Below are positions 1-8,618 of a DNA stretch of 36,601 bases, piece by piece. This stretch comes from GCA-003244245 sp036378735. GTDB taxonomy: Bacteria; Actinomycetota; Actinomycetes; Mycobacteriales; Pseudonocardiaceae. The number at the start of each line of letters is the position of its first letter. The first letter of the stretch is position 1. The position numbers and the translations under genes are program-made. The stretch is taken from assembly GCA_036378735.1 (NCBI GenBank), contig DASUVX010000071.1, forward strand, positions 1 to 36,601. The letters run 5' to 3'. The notes below the pieces were generated by a model. That model saw only the letters and a list, made by a program, of their open reading frames with translations. It was not told the DNA's origin and did not search any database.

Positions 1-1
1 C

Positions 2-418
2 CATGCTGCGATCGATGGCACCGGCTGGGTTCAGGAAGCTGTCGACCGGGCGCCGCTGACCGAGGTGGGGCAGATTTTCCGGATGGACATGTATCACGCC
101 AACCATCCAAACGGTGGCTACCAGGTGGCCAACAAGGTCCACGTGCTCGACCCGCCGCGCGCCATTGGCTGGCTGACGGGGCAGGACAAGGGCGACGGTC
201 ACCTGGAGTTCGGCGGCTGGATCTGGCGTTACGACCTGGCGCCGCTCGGTCCGTCCGAGACTGAGGTCACGCTCACCTACGACTGGTCGGCGGTGCCGCA
301 GTTCATCCGGGAGTACCTCCAGTTCCCGCCGTTCGGTCCTGAGCATCTCACCAACTCGCTGCACCACCTGGCCGAGCTTGCCGCACCGACGTCCCGGGCC
401 CGGACGCCCGGCGGCTAG
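2..418 (+). CDS. SRPBCC-family protein, 5' end outside window
   Basis: The open frame runs in from the window edge and stops at a TAG at 416-418, so only the C-terminal ~138 residues are present. The pattern of aromatic and charged residues (GGWIWRYDL near the middle, LTYDWSAVP, then a long C-terminal helix with LHHLAELA) fits the START/SRPBCC (polyketide cyclase or AHSA1-like) fold, which binds small hydrophobic ligands. No catalytic motif identifies a substrate. The downstream neighbour is a remnant of an ECF sigma factor; genes of these two families often sit together in actinobacteria. The family call is reasonably firm, the function unknown. Confidence 0.7.
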   Translation, partial: HAAIDGTGWVQEAVDRAPLTEVGQIFRMDMYHANHPNGGYQVANKVHVLDPPRAIGWLTGQDKGDGHLEFGGWIWRYDLAPLGPSETEVTLTYDWSAVPQFIREYLQFPPFGPEHLTNSLHHLAELAAPTSRARTPGG

Positions 419-690
419 ACACCTGGCGGGCGGTCAGCACGCTTCCGGGTGTCGAGAATGTGGCGCTGGCTAGGTTCCTCGACGCCGCCCGTGCCGAGGC
501 GTCGTGGCCGGGGCGGGAACTCGCCATGGAGGTCGAGCCTCCCGTCGGTCCGGCGCCCGCCACGGACGACACGCTGCGGCTCTACTTCCTGTGTGCGCAC
601 CCCACGCTGCCGCGGGGCTCGGCCGTCGCCCTGACGTTGGGCGCGGTCGGTGCCTGACCACGCGGCCGAGCCAGACCAAGATCACTGACC
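419..690 (+). pseudogene. ECF RNA polymerase sigma factor remnant (DUF6596-type)
   Basis: Directly after the SRPBCC stop, the frame reads through DDTLRLYFLCAHPTLPRGSA and VALTLGAVG. This matches the conserved core of large SigJ/DUF6596-type ECF sigma factors, whose usual form is DDTLRL-F-C-HPAL---VALTLR-VGGLTT. The frame stops at 657. The next expected residues (LTT) continue in another frame near 655-663 and homology then ends. The N-terminal sigma2 region and the C-terminal part are missing, so this is a decayed fragment. The remnant and the SRPBCC gene were probably once one operon. Confidence 0.6.
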
Positions 691-757
691 CCACACCCGC
701 GGTGTCCGTGCTACGGAGGGAACCTCAGTCTAGAGTTGCTGGCCGCTTAGGCTGCAG

Positions 758-1033
758 CTACAGGCTGAAGGCGATCGAGCGCAAGATCAGCGCAACGACG
801 AACACCGCTGTGAATGCCAGGTCGATCGACAGCCCGCCGGCTCCCACCGGCGGCAGCACCCGTCGCACCGGCGAGATCACCGGCTCCGTTCCGGCATGAG
901 TAAGCGCGCGGGCCCGGCCCACCCACCGGGGGCCGTTGGCTAGCAACCCCGCCCAGTCCAGCACCATACGGGCGATCAGCAACAATACAAACGCCGTCAG
1001 GGCGTACCCGAGTAGGGCTCCGATAAGGCTCAT
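758..1033 (-). CDS. YggT family membrane protein
   Basis: This 91-residue protein has a hydrophobic N-terminal helix (LIGALLGYALTAFVLLLIARM), the conserved VLDWAG, a central PVRRVLPPVGAGGLSIDLAF block and a second helix (FVVALILRSI). These are the hallmarks of actinobacterial YggT proteins, small inner-membrane proteins usually encoded near sepF/wag31 or as singletons. The start at 1033 is chosen because GAAGGAG lies 6 bases upstream; a longer reading from 1066 has no such site. The neighbours are unrelated and no sepF or ftsZ is present, so it stands alone here. Confidence 0.85.
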   Translation of the reverse strand: MSLIGALLGYALTAFVLLLIARMVLDWAGLLANGPRWVGRARALTHAGTEPVISPVRRVLPPVGAGGLSIDLAFTAVFVVALILRSIAFSL

Positions 1034-1471
1034 AACGAACTCCTTCGTGGTGGCCGCGTCGGCCATCCACTTCTATCAACGGGGCCGGCCAGCTCGGAAG
1101 TGTCGGGCTGCGCCGTGTTCTCAGCCGACTATCAGGGTTCGGCCAGCGCGGATCCCGTGGGCGGCAGCGGCTGACAGTCGGGCAATGTTCGTCGGGTCGG
1201 GTGATGCCCGCTCGGTGCTTAATGTGGGCGCCGGCGCGGGGCATATGAGCCGCCTGATCGGTCCGGGAGACGAGCAACCTGCCGCCTCATGAGCACCAGC
1301 CGCGATCACGCACAGACAGTACTCGATCACCGACCGTTCACCGCTCGTGGTGGACCGTTGAGCGACGTCTATCCGCGAGCCTTCGCCTGTTGGAGCTTGA
1401 TCTGTGCAGGGATGTGGTGGCACTCAATACACCCACGGCGCCCAGACTGGGCAACATCCGAGGGGGAATCA
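1034..1471. other. Intergenic region between divergent yggT and NlpC/P60 genes
   Basis: About 440 bases with no convincing gene. It must hold the divergent promoters of the flanking genes. A short GGG-tgat-CCC-type hairpin occurs near 1197-1210. NlpC/P60 genes in actinobacteria are sometimes preceded by a c-di-AMP (ydaO) riboswitch; I looked for its conserved segments and could not recognise them. Confidence 0.5.
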
Positions 1472-1987
1472 GTGTCTCGGGGTAAGCACGCCAAACCGAC
1501 CTCGCATCACCACTTACCGACTGCGCTGGCGGCGGTGACCCTAGCCGCCGGCGGTGTCTTCGCCTGCGTCGGCAGCGCGACTGCTGCACCTCTGCCCAGC
1601 GGCACCGCGACCCGGTCCGCCGGCCAGGCCAACGTCATTGCGCTGCGGGCGTTGGACGCGGCACTGTCACAGGTGGGCACCCGCTACCGCAGCGGCGGCA
1701 GCAGGCCGGGCGGGTTCGACTGCTCTGGCCTAGTGCAGTGGTCCTACCGCCAAGCCGGACTTTATCTGCCCCGCACCGCCGCCGCGCAGTCGCGGGTCGG
1801 TGTCCGGGTGAGCCTCTCGCAGATCCGGCCTGGTGACCTGATCTTCTACTCCTACGGTGGTCGTGTCGGACACGTCGCAATGGCCGCCGGGGACGGCATG
1901 CTCATTGAGTCGTCACAGTCCGGCCGCCCAGTAGCCAAGCGTCGGATCTACGCCAGAGGACTGGCCGCGATCCGACGCGTCACCTAG
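1472..1987 (+). CDS. Secreted NlpC/P60 family cell-wall peptidase
   Basis: 171 residues. The GTG start at 1472 is chosen because GGGGGA lies about 6 bases upstream and a signal peptide follows at once: basic residues 2-12, hydrophobic helix about 18-37, and ATAAP as a likely cleavage region. The NlpC/P60 domain covers about residues 52-170, with catalytic Cys84 in FDCSGLVQW and the His134 of GHVAMAAGDG; the GDLIFY block before the His is also typical. Such enzymes cut gamma-D-Glu to diaminopimelate bonds in peptidoglycan stem peptides outside the membrane. The third polar active-site residue is less clear (IESSQSG region). The domain is minimal, with no SH3 or coiled-coil targeting region. 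Confidence 0.88.
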   Translation: MSRGKHAKPTSHHHLPTALAAVTLAAGGVFACVGSATAAPLPSGTATRSAGQANVIALRALDAALSQVGTRYRSGGSRPGGFDCSGLVQWSYRQAGLYLPRTAAAQSRVGVRVSLSQIRPGDLIFYSYGGRVGHVAMAAGDGMLIESSQSGRPVAKRRIYARGLAAIRRVT

Positions 1988-2164
1988 CCACCGCCTACCG
2001 CGGTAGCGCCAGGTCTTCGCCTCGTCATCGAAGAAGAACTCCGCTCGCAGCGTGATGCCCATTTGATCATCATCCGATAGCTTGCGCAGCTCAGCAACGG
2101 TTAGCCGTCGTCTTTGGCGATACGCTGCCCAGAACGCGGTGGGACGAGCAGACGCCGAGTTCAT
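1913..2164 (-). CDS. Small hypothetical protein, convergent overlap with NlpC/P60 gene
   Basis: An 83-residue frame whose middle has protein-like composition (RRRLTVAELRKLSDDDQMG then RAEFFFDDEAKTWRYRGRRW), suggesting a short real domain. The last ~25 residues overlap the 3' end of the NlpC/P60 gene on the opposite strand and look like read-through, so the gene may be truncated. No ribosome site is visible before the ATG at 2164. I do not recognise the family. Confidence 0.3.
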   Translation of the reverse strand: MNSASARPTAFWAAYRQRRRLTVAELRKLSDDDQMGITLRAEFFFDDEAKTWRYRGRRWLGDASDRGQSSGVDPTLGYWAAGL

Positions 2165-2200
2165 GCCGGTTCACGCGGGCCCGCGGCTGACATCGCCACC

Positions 2201-2608
2201 TCACCAGGTGCCGGGATCTCGACCGGGGCTGGCGACGACCAGACCGGCGGCCCGCGCCGCACTGGTGAGCCGCTGATCGTAAGCAATGAATGCTGCCAGC
2301 TCGTCGCTGAGCAGTACGGCTGAGGCCAGGTGAAGGGCGTCGAGGGTGCGCAGCAGCGGGTGGCCGATGTCGGAGGCGAGATCTTGGACGGCGCGGTTGA
2401 GAGGTACCAGATCGATGTCACCGATCACTGCGCGGGCTTCGGTCAGGGCGCGGTCCCCAACCCGACGCGCCGCCCTGAAGACCTCGACTCGGCCGAGTTC
2501 ACTGCTGACCACCGGGTGCTCAGGTCGCTCGCTCAACCAGTCGCTCAGTGCCGCGGTTTCGTTCTCTTTCCGGATCAACTTCATCAGCGCGCAGTCCAGG
2601 TAGATCAC
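2201..2608 (-). CDS. vapC: VapC-type PIN-domain ribonuclease toxin
   Basis: 135 residues with the complete PIN pattern: N-terminal MIYLD (Asp5), the Glu of SELGRVEV (Glu37/Glu42), TLDALHLASA (Asp90), and AYDQRL (Asp111). These acidic residues bind Mg2+ and cut RNA, usually tRNA, in VapC toxins. Its ATG overlaps the stop of the upstream antitoxin by 4 bases (ATGA), so the pair is translationally coupled. After Asp5 the usual TSALVKL reads CALMKL, a mild deviation from the family. Confidence 0.9.
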   Translation of the reverse strand: MIYLDCALMKLIRKENETAALSDWLSERPEHPVVSSELGRVEVFRAARRVGDRALTEARAVIGDIDLVPLNRAVQDLASDIGHPLLRTLDALHLASAVLLSDELAAFIAYDQRLTSAARAAGLVVASPGRDPGTW

Positions 2609-2889
2609 AGCCGCTCCGCGCGCTCAGCGTCGAGCAACTCCTGATTGGTCGGCTCACCGGGCGCGACCGGCAGCGGTCGAGGTGTCCGGACACGGCCGGT
2701 CGGAGCCGAGGCGGGAATCAGTTTTCCTGTACCGATCAGTCGATCCCGCGCTGAACGCGAGCGATGTGGAGGTACCAGCAGAGCGACCAGTTCGCCACGT
2801 TCGGTCACTTCCACGGTCTGCCCTGCCTTCACCAGCGCGAGGTACCGAGAAGCGTTCTGACGGAGTTCGCGAATGCCGATGCGTTCCAC
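2605..2889 (-). CDS. vapB: Phd/YefM-type VapB antitoxin
   Basis: About 94 residues from a GTG at 2889 (VERIGIRELRQNASRYLALV). The N-terminal Phd/YefM DNA-binding fold is recognisable from IRELRQN, GQTVEVTERGELVALLVP and the following linker. The acidic C-terminal tail (EPTNQELLDAERAERL) is the likely toxin-neutralising segment. No Shine-Dalgarno sequence precedes the GTG; a TTG at 2937 would add 16 residues but would run through the operator palindrome, so I prefer 2889. It neutralises the PIN toxin encoded next to it and most likely represses its own promoter. Confidence 0.85.
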   Translation of the reverse strand: MERIGIRELRQNASRYLALVKAGQTVEVTERGELVALLVPPHRSRSARDRLIGTGKLIPASAPTGRVRTPRPLPVAPGEPTNQELLDAERAERL

Positions 2890-2892
2890 CGC

Positions 2893-2921
2893 AGCATGTA
2901 GCACTTGCCGTGCTACATGCT
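2893..2921 (-). promoter_or_regulatory. vapBC operator: perfect 11-bp inverted repeat
   Basis: AGCATGTAGCA (2893-2903) and TGCTACATGCT (2911-2921) are perfect reverse complements separated by 7 bases. The repeat ends 4 bases upstream of the preferred vapB start. A palindrome in this place is the usual binding site of the VapB-VapC complex for conditional autorepression. Operator function is inferred from sequence and position. Confidence 0.7.
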
Positions 2922-5360
2922 CCGCGGCAGGTTCCAACAGCGGACTGGCAGGCGCGTCTTCGACTCCTCACACCCGCTCGTCGGCGTTCGAGTTCCTCAG
3001 ATCTGAGCGTGGTGCGCCGCTGTAAACCACGATTTTCAGCTTGGGCATGAATCGACTTGTGCGACTCGTTGCGTCCCCTCTGCTGATGTCTCGCTGACGA
3101 TGTTTCCTCTGTAGGCACGGATTGAAGGCTCTGCCTGCGCACCGTCGAATAGCACCTCTGGAACCACTCGCGAATCCTGCGGACAACCTTCCGGGGCATT
3201 GTTGCATTAAGCGATCGGCCCACCAGAGACGGTCGCACCTACCACCCAGAAGCCATACAGTACGCCTGGAATGCCTCGCTTGTCCCGGTTCTCCGCGGGC
3301 CTGCGGAGCCCGCTTTGCTGCTTCGGACCATGGCGAGGACGTCCTTCGCCTCCATGTAACAGTGCTCGCTTTTGTCCAGAACTTGCGCCGCGGCCACTAC
3401 GAACCCGGCTCGGACGTCAACCCGAAAACCGGCGGCTCACGACGGGCTTCGCCGAACTCGCCCTCGCCATCTGATTGTGGCGCGATAGCGGCCTCATCTC
3501 GCCCATTTTCCGGCAACGCGACAGGACTCCTCACTGAAATCTGTGAACTCTCCAAACAGACGGTGATCAGTTGGATCTCAATACCGACCGGCAGCGGGAG
3601 CAGCAGTTTCTCAGTGAACGAGACCCACGATGGACAGCATCACCAGAACGACAATCACCATGATGATGATCTCGACGAGGAGGGTGAACGCATCGCCCCG
3701 ACGCATCATCCCACCGTGTCCGAACTCCGCTGAAATCGACAGACCCCCGAAAGCGTGCCCAGCGCGGTCGCGGTAACCCACCGCAGACCGCGCAGACATA
3801 TCCCATCGCGCATAACCGCAAGGAGGCCAGGAGAAGCGGAGTGAGGATCACCGCAGCCATGGCGAGCATGAGACTGTGCGTGATGTCCGTGGCTGCGGCT
3901 AGGCTGACGTTTCGACGGCCAACGCCGCCTGATGCTGGTGGCCATCAGCGCGAGTATCGGAGCCGCCATGCTGTGCCTGGTGTCCGGCGCCGCGACGCTG
4001 ATCGGACTGGATCCCGACTCCGGCTATCACCTCGGTAAATCGGCGCGAGGGTACTGCTCTACCACGCCCTCGCGAGCACCAGCGGATCATCCAACGCCGC
4101 AACCCGCGCAAGCCCAGCCGCAAGCGTCCTGGTAGCTGAGCAACGCGATACTGCTCAGCCATGACTGCGGCACGCGGGACCTAAAGTCGCATGCGCTGCA
4201 CCATGAGCTGACCAGTTCGAAGCGGCATCTCTTGCCGGCAGTTGGCTGCATCTGGCGTCGGTGATGGCGTGCCTGGCTGTGGCGGCTGACGGTGGCGCTG
4301 CGCGCGCTGCGCGCTCAGGTGACCCGCGAGGCGACCGCTCTGCACAGTTTGCGCGCCGAGGTCACCGCCGCGGTCACCGCCGCGCAGGAGCTCTCGCCCC
4401 AGGCACTCGAGCAAGTGCGCAAGATCTCCGCGAGCCGGCAGTCGGTGAATCGGACACGGTGGAACAGCCAGAAATACCGATCCAGCGTGACGGGGAGGAG
4501 GGGAGCAGCACCGCTGCGGCCTACAATCACCGCCGCCTCGCGGGTACCGACATCTCCAACTACGGCGTCGGTCCATGCTCGCCATCCGCCCACGACGGCA
4601 GTCCCAGGCGGCGCCGGCACGGCGACGTGATGACCGCGGTGGTGAAGCTCTTGCGCCGGCGTTGTTGCACTTGGCGAAGCCGAGGCAGGCGAGACCGTTG
4701 ATCCTTGGACTAATCAAATCGCCAGGGCCAGCTCGTCGACGGTGGCCATTACTCGCAAGGTTACCGTTTACGCAACGCCGAGCTCGCAGTGGCCGCGACG
4801 GATGTTCTGGAGAAATCGTGCCCGACGATAATGACTCTGGCTGCGTAACGTTTTCGGACCGCCCATCGGTCCAGATTTCCAACAGTGGCCCATCCTTCCG
4901 GGACGGGTAAAGGTAGCCCTGGCCGACGACTGAGACGAAGCGCAAAACATTCCAGAGCTTGCGCGTGGACACCAGAGTAGATACACGGCCAACCAGCTGG
5001 TGCTCTTACGGCTTCGCCAGGAAGTCGGGCACTAAAACTTACTGCTGCGACACCGGCCGGACTGCGGTAAAACTGCTAGCGACGAGCGCAAGGTCGAATC
5101 TCTACCTGCTAACCTCCGCCTTGAGTCATCACTGCTAACCTCAGCGGTGGCGTAGTTGCGCTGATACTGAACGGTCTGTCTCAACAGCGGCTCCTGAAAC
5201 GTCTTTTAGCCTTCGCTTCTGTTGACCGGCGTGGCGATGGCCAAAATACAAAGCACCCTGCAGGGCGGCCCTTATGCTGCCGAGATACTGAGAAACGCGG
5301 GCCGTCTGTCTGATTTGGGTGATTAGCGTGGAAGCGGTCTGGAAGGGGAAGGACATCACC
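2922..5360. other. 2.4-kb region without confident genes
   Basis: No frame here has a recognisable family combined with a good start. Short protein-like stretches occur: a hydrophobic 32-residue frame on the minus strand (listed separately), a plus-strand frame at 3905-4135 containing a hydrophobic helix (LMLVAISASIGAAML), and an alanine-rich helical stretch at 4292-4450 (LRAQVTREATALHSLRAEV). They are disconnected and read like eroded genes. The region is best treated as gene debris. Confidence 0.5.
3611..3709 (-). CDS. Possible 32-residue single-pass membrane peptide
   Basis: MMRRGDAF is followed by a nearly unbroken hydrophobic helix (TLLVEIIIMVIVVLVMLSIV) and a stop. Positive residues at the N terminus and one membrane span would give a typical small membrane peptide. 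Only a weak GGTGGG precedes the ATG, and the flanks are debris, so it could be a remnant of a larger membrane gene. Confidence 0.25.
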   Translation of the reverse strand: MMRRGDAFTLLVEIIIMVIVVLVMLSIVGLVH

Positions 5361-5630
5361 ATGCGGCACCGCGGAAGTATCCGAAGACGGGTATCCGTCG
5401 GGGCCTGTCTGGCGTTTATCTCATCAATCGGTGTCCTCACCGTGGTCTCCTCAGTGGCGGCAGACGAGGCCGGCCCGACGGGTTATGGATATTTTTCGAT
5501 CTAGTTGACCGGAAAGAACGTCCCGGGTGGCGGCGACTCTCGTGGGGAATGTGACGCTCGACTTGACCTTGACCGAGCGCCGGGCCCGCGTCGAGGACAG
5601 GTGGCGGGCTCTTGCGTAGGCCGACCTTCC
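5361..5630 (+). pseudogene. Broken CHRD-domain secreted protein gene
   Basis: A good ribosome site (GGAAGGA) precedes the ATG at 5361, followed by a clear signal peptide (MRHRGSIRRR, hydrophobic LAFISSIGVLTVVSSV, cleavage near VAADE). The mature part starts GPTGYGYFSI and hits TAG at 5502-5504. Past the stop, the same frame reads LTGKNVPGGGDSRG, and a neighbouring frame continues NVTLDLTLTERRARV. This matches the start of a CHRD domain (F-LTG--EVPG-GD-DG-G---LDLD). So a secreted CHRD-like gene was broken by a nonsense change and a frameshift. If translated, the product would be a 47-residue secreted peptide. Confidence 0.5.
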
Positions 5631-5703
5631 ATGGGTCATGTCATGGTCACCGAACGTGTAGTTCTGCTCGCCACAGACCCGTGCCGCGAGGCATTATACC
5701 CCG

Positions 5704-6405
5704 ATGAGGGGATCGTATCTGATTGATCAATATCACTCCATGTATTCCACTGCGGAAAAGCGCGCACAGACCGTGATCGTCCACTGCGCGGTTCCCCGGC
5801 GGCTTGCGTTTGCCATCGTGGCGGTGGTCGCGGCGCTCGTGCCGACGGCCTGCGCTTACGAAGGCCTCGGCGTCGACAGATACGCCGCGTTCAGCGCTCG
5901 CGGCGACGGCGCAATCGCCGCGGCCACCCCGTCCGCACCAGCCGCCGCAATCACCTTCAACCCGACATTGGCACCGATCGGTGGGCACATGACGGCCAGC
6001 TTGACCCCGTCAGGCGATTCCACTACCGCGGATCTGACCGTCTCCGGGCTGGCGCCCAACCGGGGTTTCTCAGTGGTCGCACACGTCAACACCTGTGGTG
6101 GCGTCCCCGGTGGGGAAGGGCCGCGCTTCCAGAAGCGCATCGATCCCGCCGCTTCGCCAGACAAGCCATCGACCAACCCCGAATACTCCAACCCCACCAA
6201 CGAAATCTGGCTAGACGTGCATACCGACTCAACTGGGGCAGCCACCTCGCACACCACTGTGCCGTTTGTGTTCACCGACCGTGGACCCGGATCGATCGTG
6301 GTGCACGACCAGCAGCAGACCGCAGCGACCTCAAGCCAGCCCCTCGGGCAGACCAGCGACCGGGTCGCCTGCCTGACGCTGAACGCCACACCGTATGGAG
6401 ACTGA
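5704..6405 (+). CDS. Cu/Zn superoxide dismutase-like lipoprotein
   Basis: Up to 233 residues. A hydrophobic segment (LAFAIVAVVAALVPTAC) ends in a lipobox-like LVPTAC, so the protein is probably a membrane-anchored lipoprotein. The mature domain has SOD_Cu-like features: SGLAPNRGFSVVAHVNTCGG, a long loop (NPTNEIWLDVHTDSTGAA), FVFTDRGPGSIVVHD and a C-terminal RVACLTL resembling the disulfide strand of Cu/Zn SOD. Not all canonical metal-ligand histidines are evident, so dismutase activity is uncertain. The start is ambiguous: ATG 5704, ATG 5740, or a GTG at 5773, which would give the most compact signal peptide. It follows a broken CHRD gene, also secreted. Confidence 0.7.
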   Translation: MRGSYLIDQYHSMYSTAEKRAQTVIVHCAVPRRLAFAIVAVVAALVPTACAYEGLGVDRYAAFSARGDGAIAAATPSAPAAAITFNPTLAPIGGHMTASLTPSGDSTTADLTVSGLAPNRGFSVVAHVNTCGGVPGGEGPRFQKRIDPAASPDKPSTNPEYSNPTNEIWLDVHTDSTGAATSHTTVPFVFTDRGPGSIVVHDQQQTAATSSQPLGQTSDRVACLTLNATPYGD

Positions 6406-6764
6406 GAGCTACGTCAGGTGAGCCGGCGGCGGCAAATCGTCGTCGGCTCACCGAACGCCCTGATGAGTCAAAATGGACGAGCACGCCCTATGTCCAGGCC
6501 GAGTTCACCGGACCCGTCAGCGCGCAGGGAGTCAAGGCGGCATCCTCAGTGGTGGCAATAGCGCCACTGGTGGTCGCGCGGCCGCCGGCGATGTCCTGAA
6601 CAACATGCAGTCCTACATGGCAGCAGGTCACGATGACCGGGACGGGCGCCCAGGTCGTCGGACCGCACGTCGTCACCCGCCCAGGCCCGCCACTCATCTG
6701 GCCTACCAGCTGCTGGATCGCTGATGACGGTCCTTCCCGTCCGATGTCGCTGGCCCCCGACTGC
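6406..6764. other. Intergenic debris
   Basis: No frame with a recognisable family. Plus-strand pieces such as AQGVKAASSVVAIAPLVVARP suggest former coding sequence but lack a start or domain. Confidence 0.4.
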
Positions 6765-6945
6765 GTCGGCTCACCGGACGCGGGACCTTCCACGGCCACG
6801 ACAGATTACGCACCCTGGCGCGGATGCTGGCCGCCGAACCGGCCACCGGCGGCTGGGATTACCGAGTGCGCCTCGTCGAGGGCAATGCGGCGTGTCTGGA
6901 GTGGTCGGTCGATCCGCCTGAAAGCGGCACCGACGTGAGTGATGC
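6765..6945 (+). pseudogene. SnoaL/NTF2-like domain fragment
   Basis: The frame reads GRGTFHGHDRLRTLARMLAA, then GGWDYRVRLVEGNAACLEWS. This follows the NTF2/SnoaL pattern (G-F-G-D-IR--L, then W-Y-V--V-DG----LEW). No start or N-terminal helices are visible and the frame runs into unrelated sequence after PPESG. Most likely a truncated relic. The same frame later contains a short Arg/Asp-rich frame (7007-7132, MSRSSDDEQPERD) of doubtful coding value. Confidence 0.35.
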
Positions 6946-7196
6946 CCGAACCCGACACACCCATGGTCGTCGGCGGCACCGGCGATTATGCCGAGCGGTA
7001 GTCGCTATGAGCCGCTCATCCGACGACGAGCAGCCTGAGCGGGACCGGCGGTCTCCCTCGGGGGACCGCCGGATTCGCCGGCTGACCGCCGAACTGCTCG
7101 GTCAAACACCTCAGGGACAGCGACAACCTTGACGGCTCGGGGGGCAACCGCGCGCCCACATCGAGGGACACCCCATCGAGGAAGGACGGACCAGCG

Positions 7197-7529
7197 ATGG
7201 AACCAGCAGAGCCGCTGGCGGAGCGTTACGAGCGCGCCCGCATGTTCTTCGACGCCGGGGACTTCATCACCGCCGCGCGGATGCTGGTCGAAGTCGTTGC
7301 CGAAGCACCCGGTGACCTGTCGGCGAGCCTGCTGCTCGCCCGGGCCTACTACCACTCGGCGCAGCTGCACCGGGCCGAGGCACAGGCGCGAGCGATCCTG
7401 GAGCGGCATCCGGCCGAGGAATACGCCCACCTGCTGCTGGGCCGCACGCTCCAGCGGCAAAGCCGACACGCCGAAGCCGTAGCGCACCTACGGATCGCCG
7501 AAGCGATGAGCGGGCAGATAATCCTGTGA
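7197..7529 (+). CDS. Tetratricopeptide repeat protein
   Basis: 110 residues preceded by GGAAGGA at a good distance. Three TPR-like helical hairpins can be read: residues about 8-40 (ERYERARMFFDAGDFITAA), 41-75 (DLSASLLLARAYYHSAQLHR) and 76-105 (EYAHLLLGRTLQRQSRHAEA). Each shows the Ala/Gly/Tyr spacing of TPR helices. TPR domains mediate protein-protein contacts; no partner domain is present, so the role is unknown. It stands alone between a decayed stretch and a VOC gene. Confidence 0.8.
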   Translation: MEPAEPLAERYERARMFFDAGDFITAARMLVEVVAEAPGDLSASLLLARAYYHSAQLHRAEAQARAILERHPAEEYAHLLLGRTLQRQSRHAEAVAHLRIAEAMSGQIIL

Positions 7530-7691
7530 ACCCAAACCGGAATGCCCCCGGCGCCCGCCGGCACGGGGCGGTGGTGACCTTCCCGCCCAGCGAACCCGGC
7601 CAACCCTCGGGACCGCGCGGCGTTGCAGGCCAACCCACACCGCGGGGATCACCAGCGTCAGTAGTGACCAGACGACTGTGAGGAGATACCG

Positions 7692-8147
7692 ATGGTGGAC
7701 CGCGATGACCTCCCCGCGCCACGGCAGGGGCTGGTGGTGACACATTTTTTGACCGTGCGCGATGTTGCGGTCTCGCGGACGTTCTACGCTGACATCTTCG
7801 GTGGGCAGGTCGTGCTGGCCGAAAATCCCGCCATCGTCCGGATCGCCAATAGCTGGATCATCATGAACCCCGGCGGCGGGCCTACCCCGGACAAACCCGA
7901 TATCACCCTGGCTCCGCCCGAGCCGGGGGATCCGGTGTCAGCATTTCTGAACGTTCGGGTGGCCGATATCGCCGCCTTCTACGCCGACGCCCGAGCCAAA
8001 GGCGCGCAGTTCCTGACCGAACCGCTGGACCGCAAGGCCGAGCTGCGCTGCTACCTCCGCGACCCGGACGGGTATCTCATCGAGGTCGGGCAGGCCACCG
8101 GAATGCTGCACGGCGTCTTCGCTGACCCGCCCGCCGCTTCGAGCTGA
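7692..8147 (+). CDS. VOC (glyoxalase/bleomycin-resistance) family protein
   Basis: 151 residues with AGGAGA just upstream of the ATG. Two beta-alpha-beta-beta-beta units are visible: THFLTVRDVAVSRTFYADIF through SWIIMNPGG, and SAFLNVRVADIAAFYADAR through LRCYLRDPDGYLIEVGQ. The His of VTHFL and the Glu of YLIEVG are at the usual metal-ligand positions. The C-terminal RDPDGYLIEV is a strong family signature. Members include glyoxalases, dioxygenases and drug-binding proteins; the substrate cannot be told. Confidence 0.85.
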   Translation: MVDRDDLPAPRQGLVVTHFLTVRDVAVSRTFYADIFGGQVVLAENPAIVRIANSWIIMNPGGGPTPDKPDITLAPPEPGDPVSAFLNVRVADIAAFYADARAKGAQFLTEPLDRKAELRCYLRDPDGYLIEVGQATGMLHGVFADPPAASS

Positions 8148-8301
8148 TCACCTTCCCCACCAGCGGGCCGTGCTGATGCCGGGCAGCCTGGCCTTGATCG
8201 ACGGCGGGGATTCGCTACCGGACGCGCGTTCGACCGCGTCGAGCGACTGTCGGAGAGGGTGTTGCGGAGCGACGGGGCCGGTTGGACCGAACTGCGCGAG
8301 T

Positions 8302-8598
8302 TCAGCGTCGATGTCCACGTCGATGGAGCCGGAAGAAGTTGATGTTCGCAGTGTGCGCCGGGGAAAGGTGGGCTAGGACCTCATCGACGCGCCAGCCGGG
8401 CGCCCTCATTGACTCGACTGCCAGTCCGTAATACTCAGTCGTCCAGGCCACCACGGCGTTGGTGACCAGGGTGAGGCACCAGGCTTGTTCGGTCTGTCGC
8501 TGCAGACGGCGGGCACGAACGGTGCCCTCATGCGCGTAGAGCAGGCCTCGTTTCACGGCGTGCAGCGACTCGCCCTTGTTGAGCTGACGCGAGATTCT
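8302..8598 (-). pseudogene. Tn3-family transposase C-terminal remnant
   Basis: The minus-strand frame reads SRQLNKGESLHAVKRGLLYA, then HEGTVRARRLQRQTEQAWCL, then TLVTNAVVAWTTEYY and EVLAHLSPAHTANIN. This is the C-terminal end of Tn3-type TnpA (canonical RQLNKGE--HAL, QA-CLNLVTNAV--WNT, HLSP----HIN). Nothing upstream of SRQ belongs to the transposase, so only ~95 residues survive and the catalytic DDE core is lost. The remnant begins about 20 bases beyond the stop of the alpha-mannosidase gene on the same strand, so a deletion joined the two. Confidence 0.8.
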
Positions 8599-8618
8599 GC
8601 CGCATCGCCCGCAGTGGG

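Noticed and set aside
1150..1471. c-di-AMP (ydaO) riboswitch before the NlpC/P60 gene
   Set aside because: The association is known in actinobacteria, but I could not find the conserved core segments; a covariance search would decide.
3122..3733. 203-residue plus-strand frame
   Set aside because: No ribosome site, no domain, and a His/Asp-rich repetitive tail (HHQNDNHHDDD) that is antisense to a better hydrophobic small frame.
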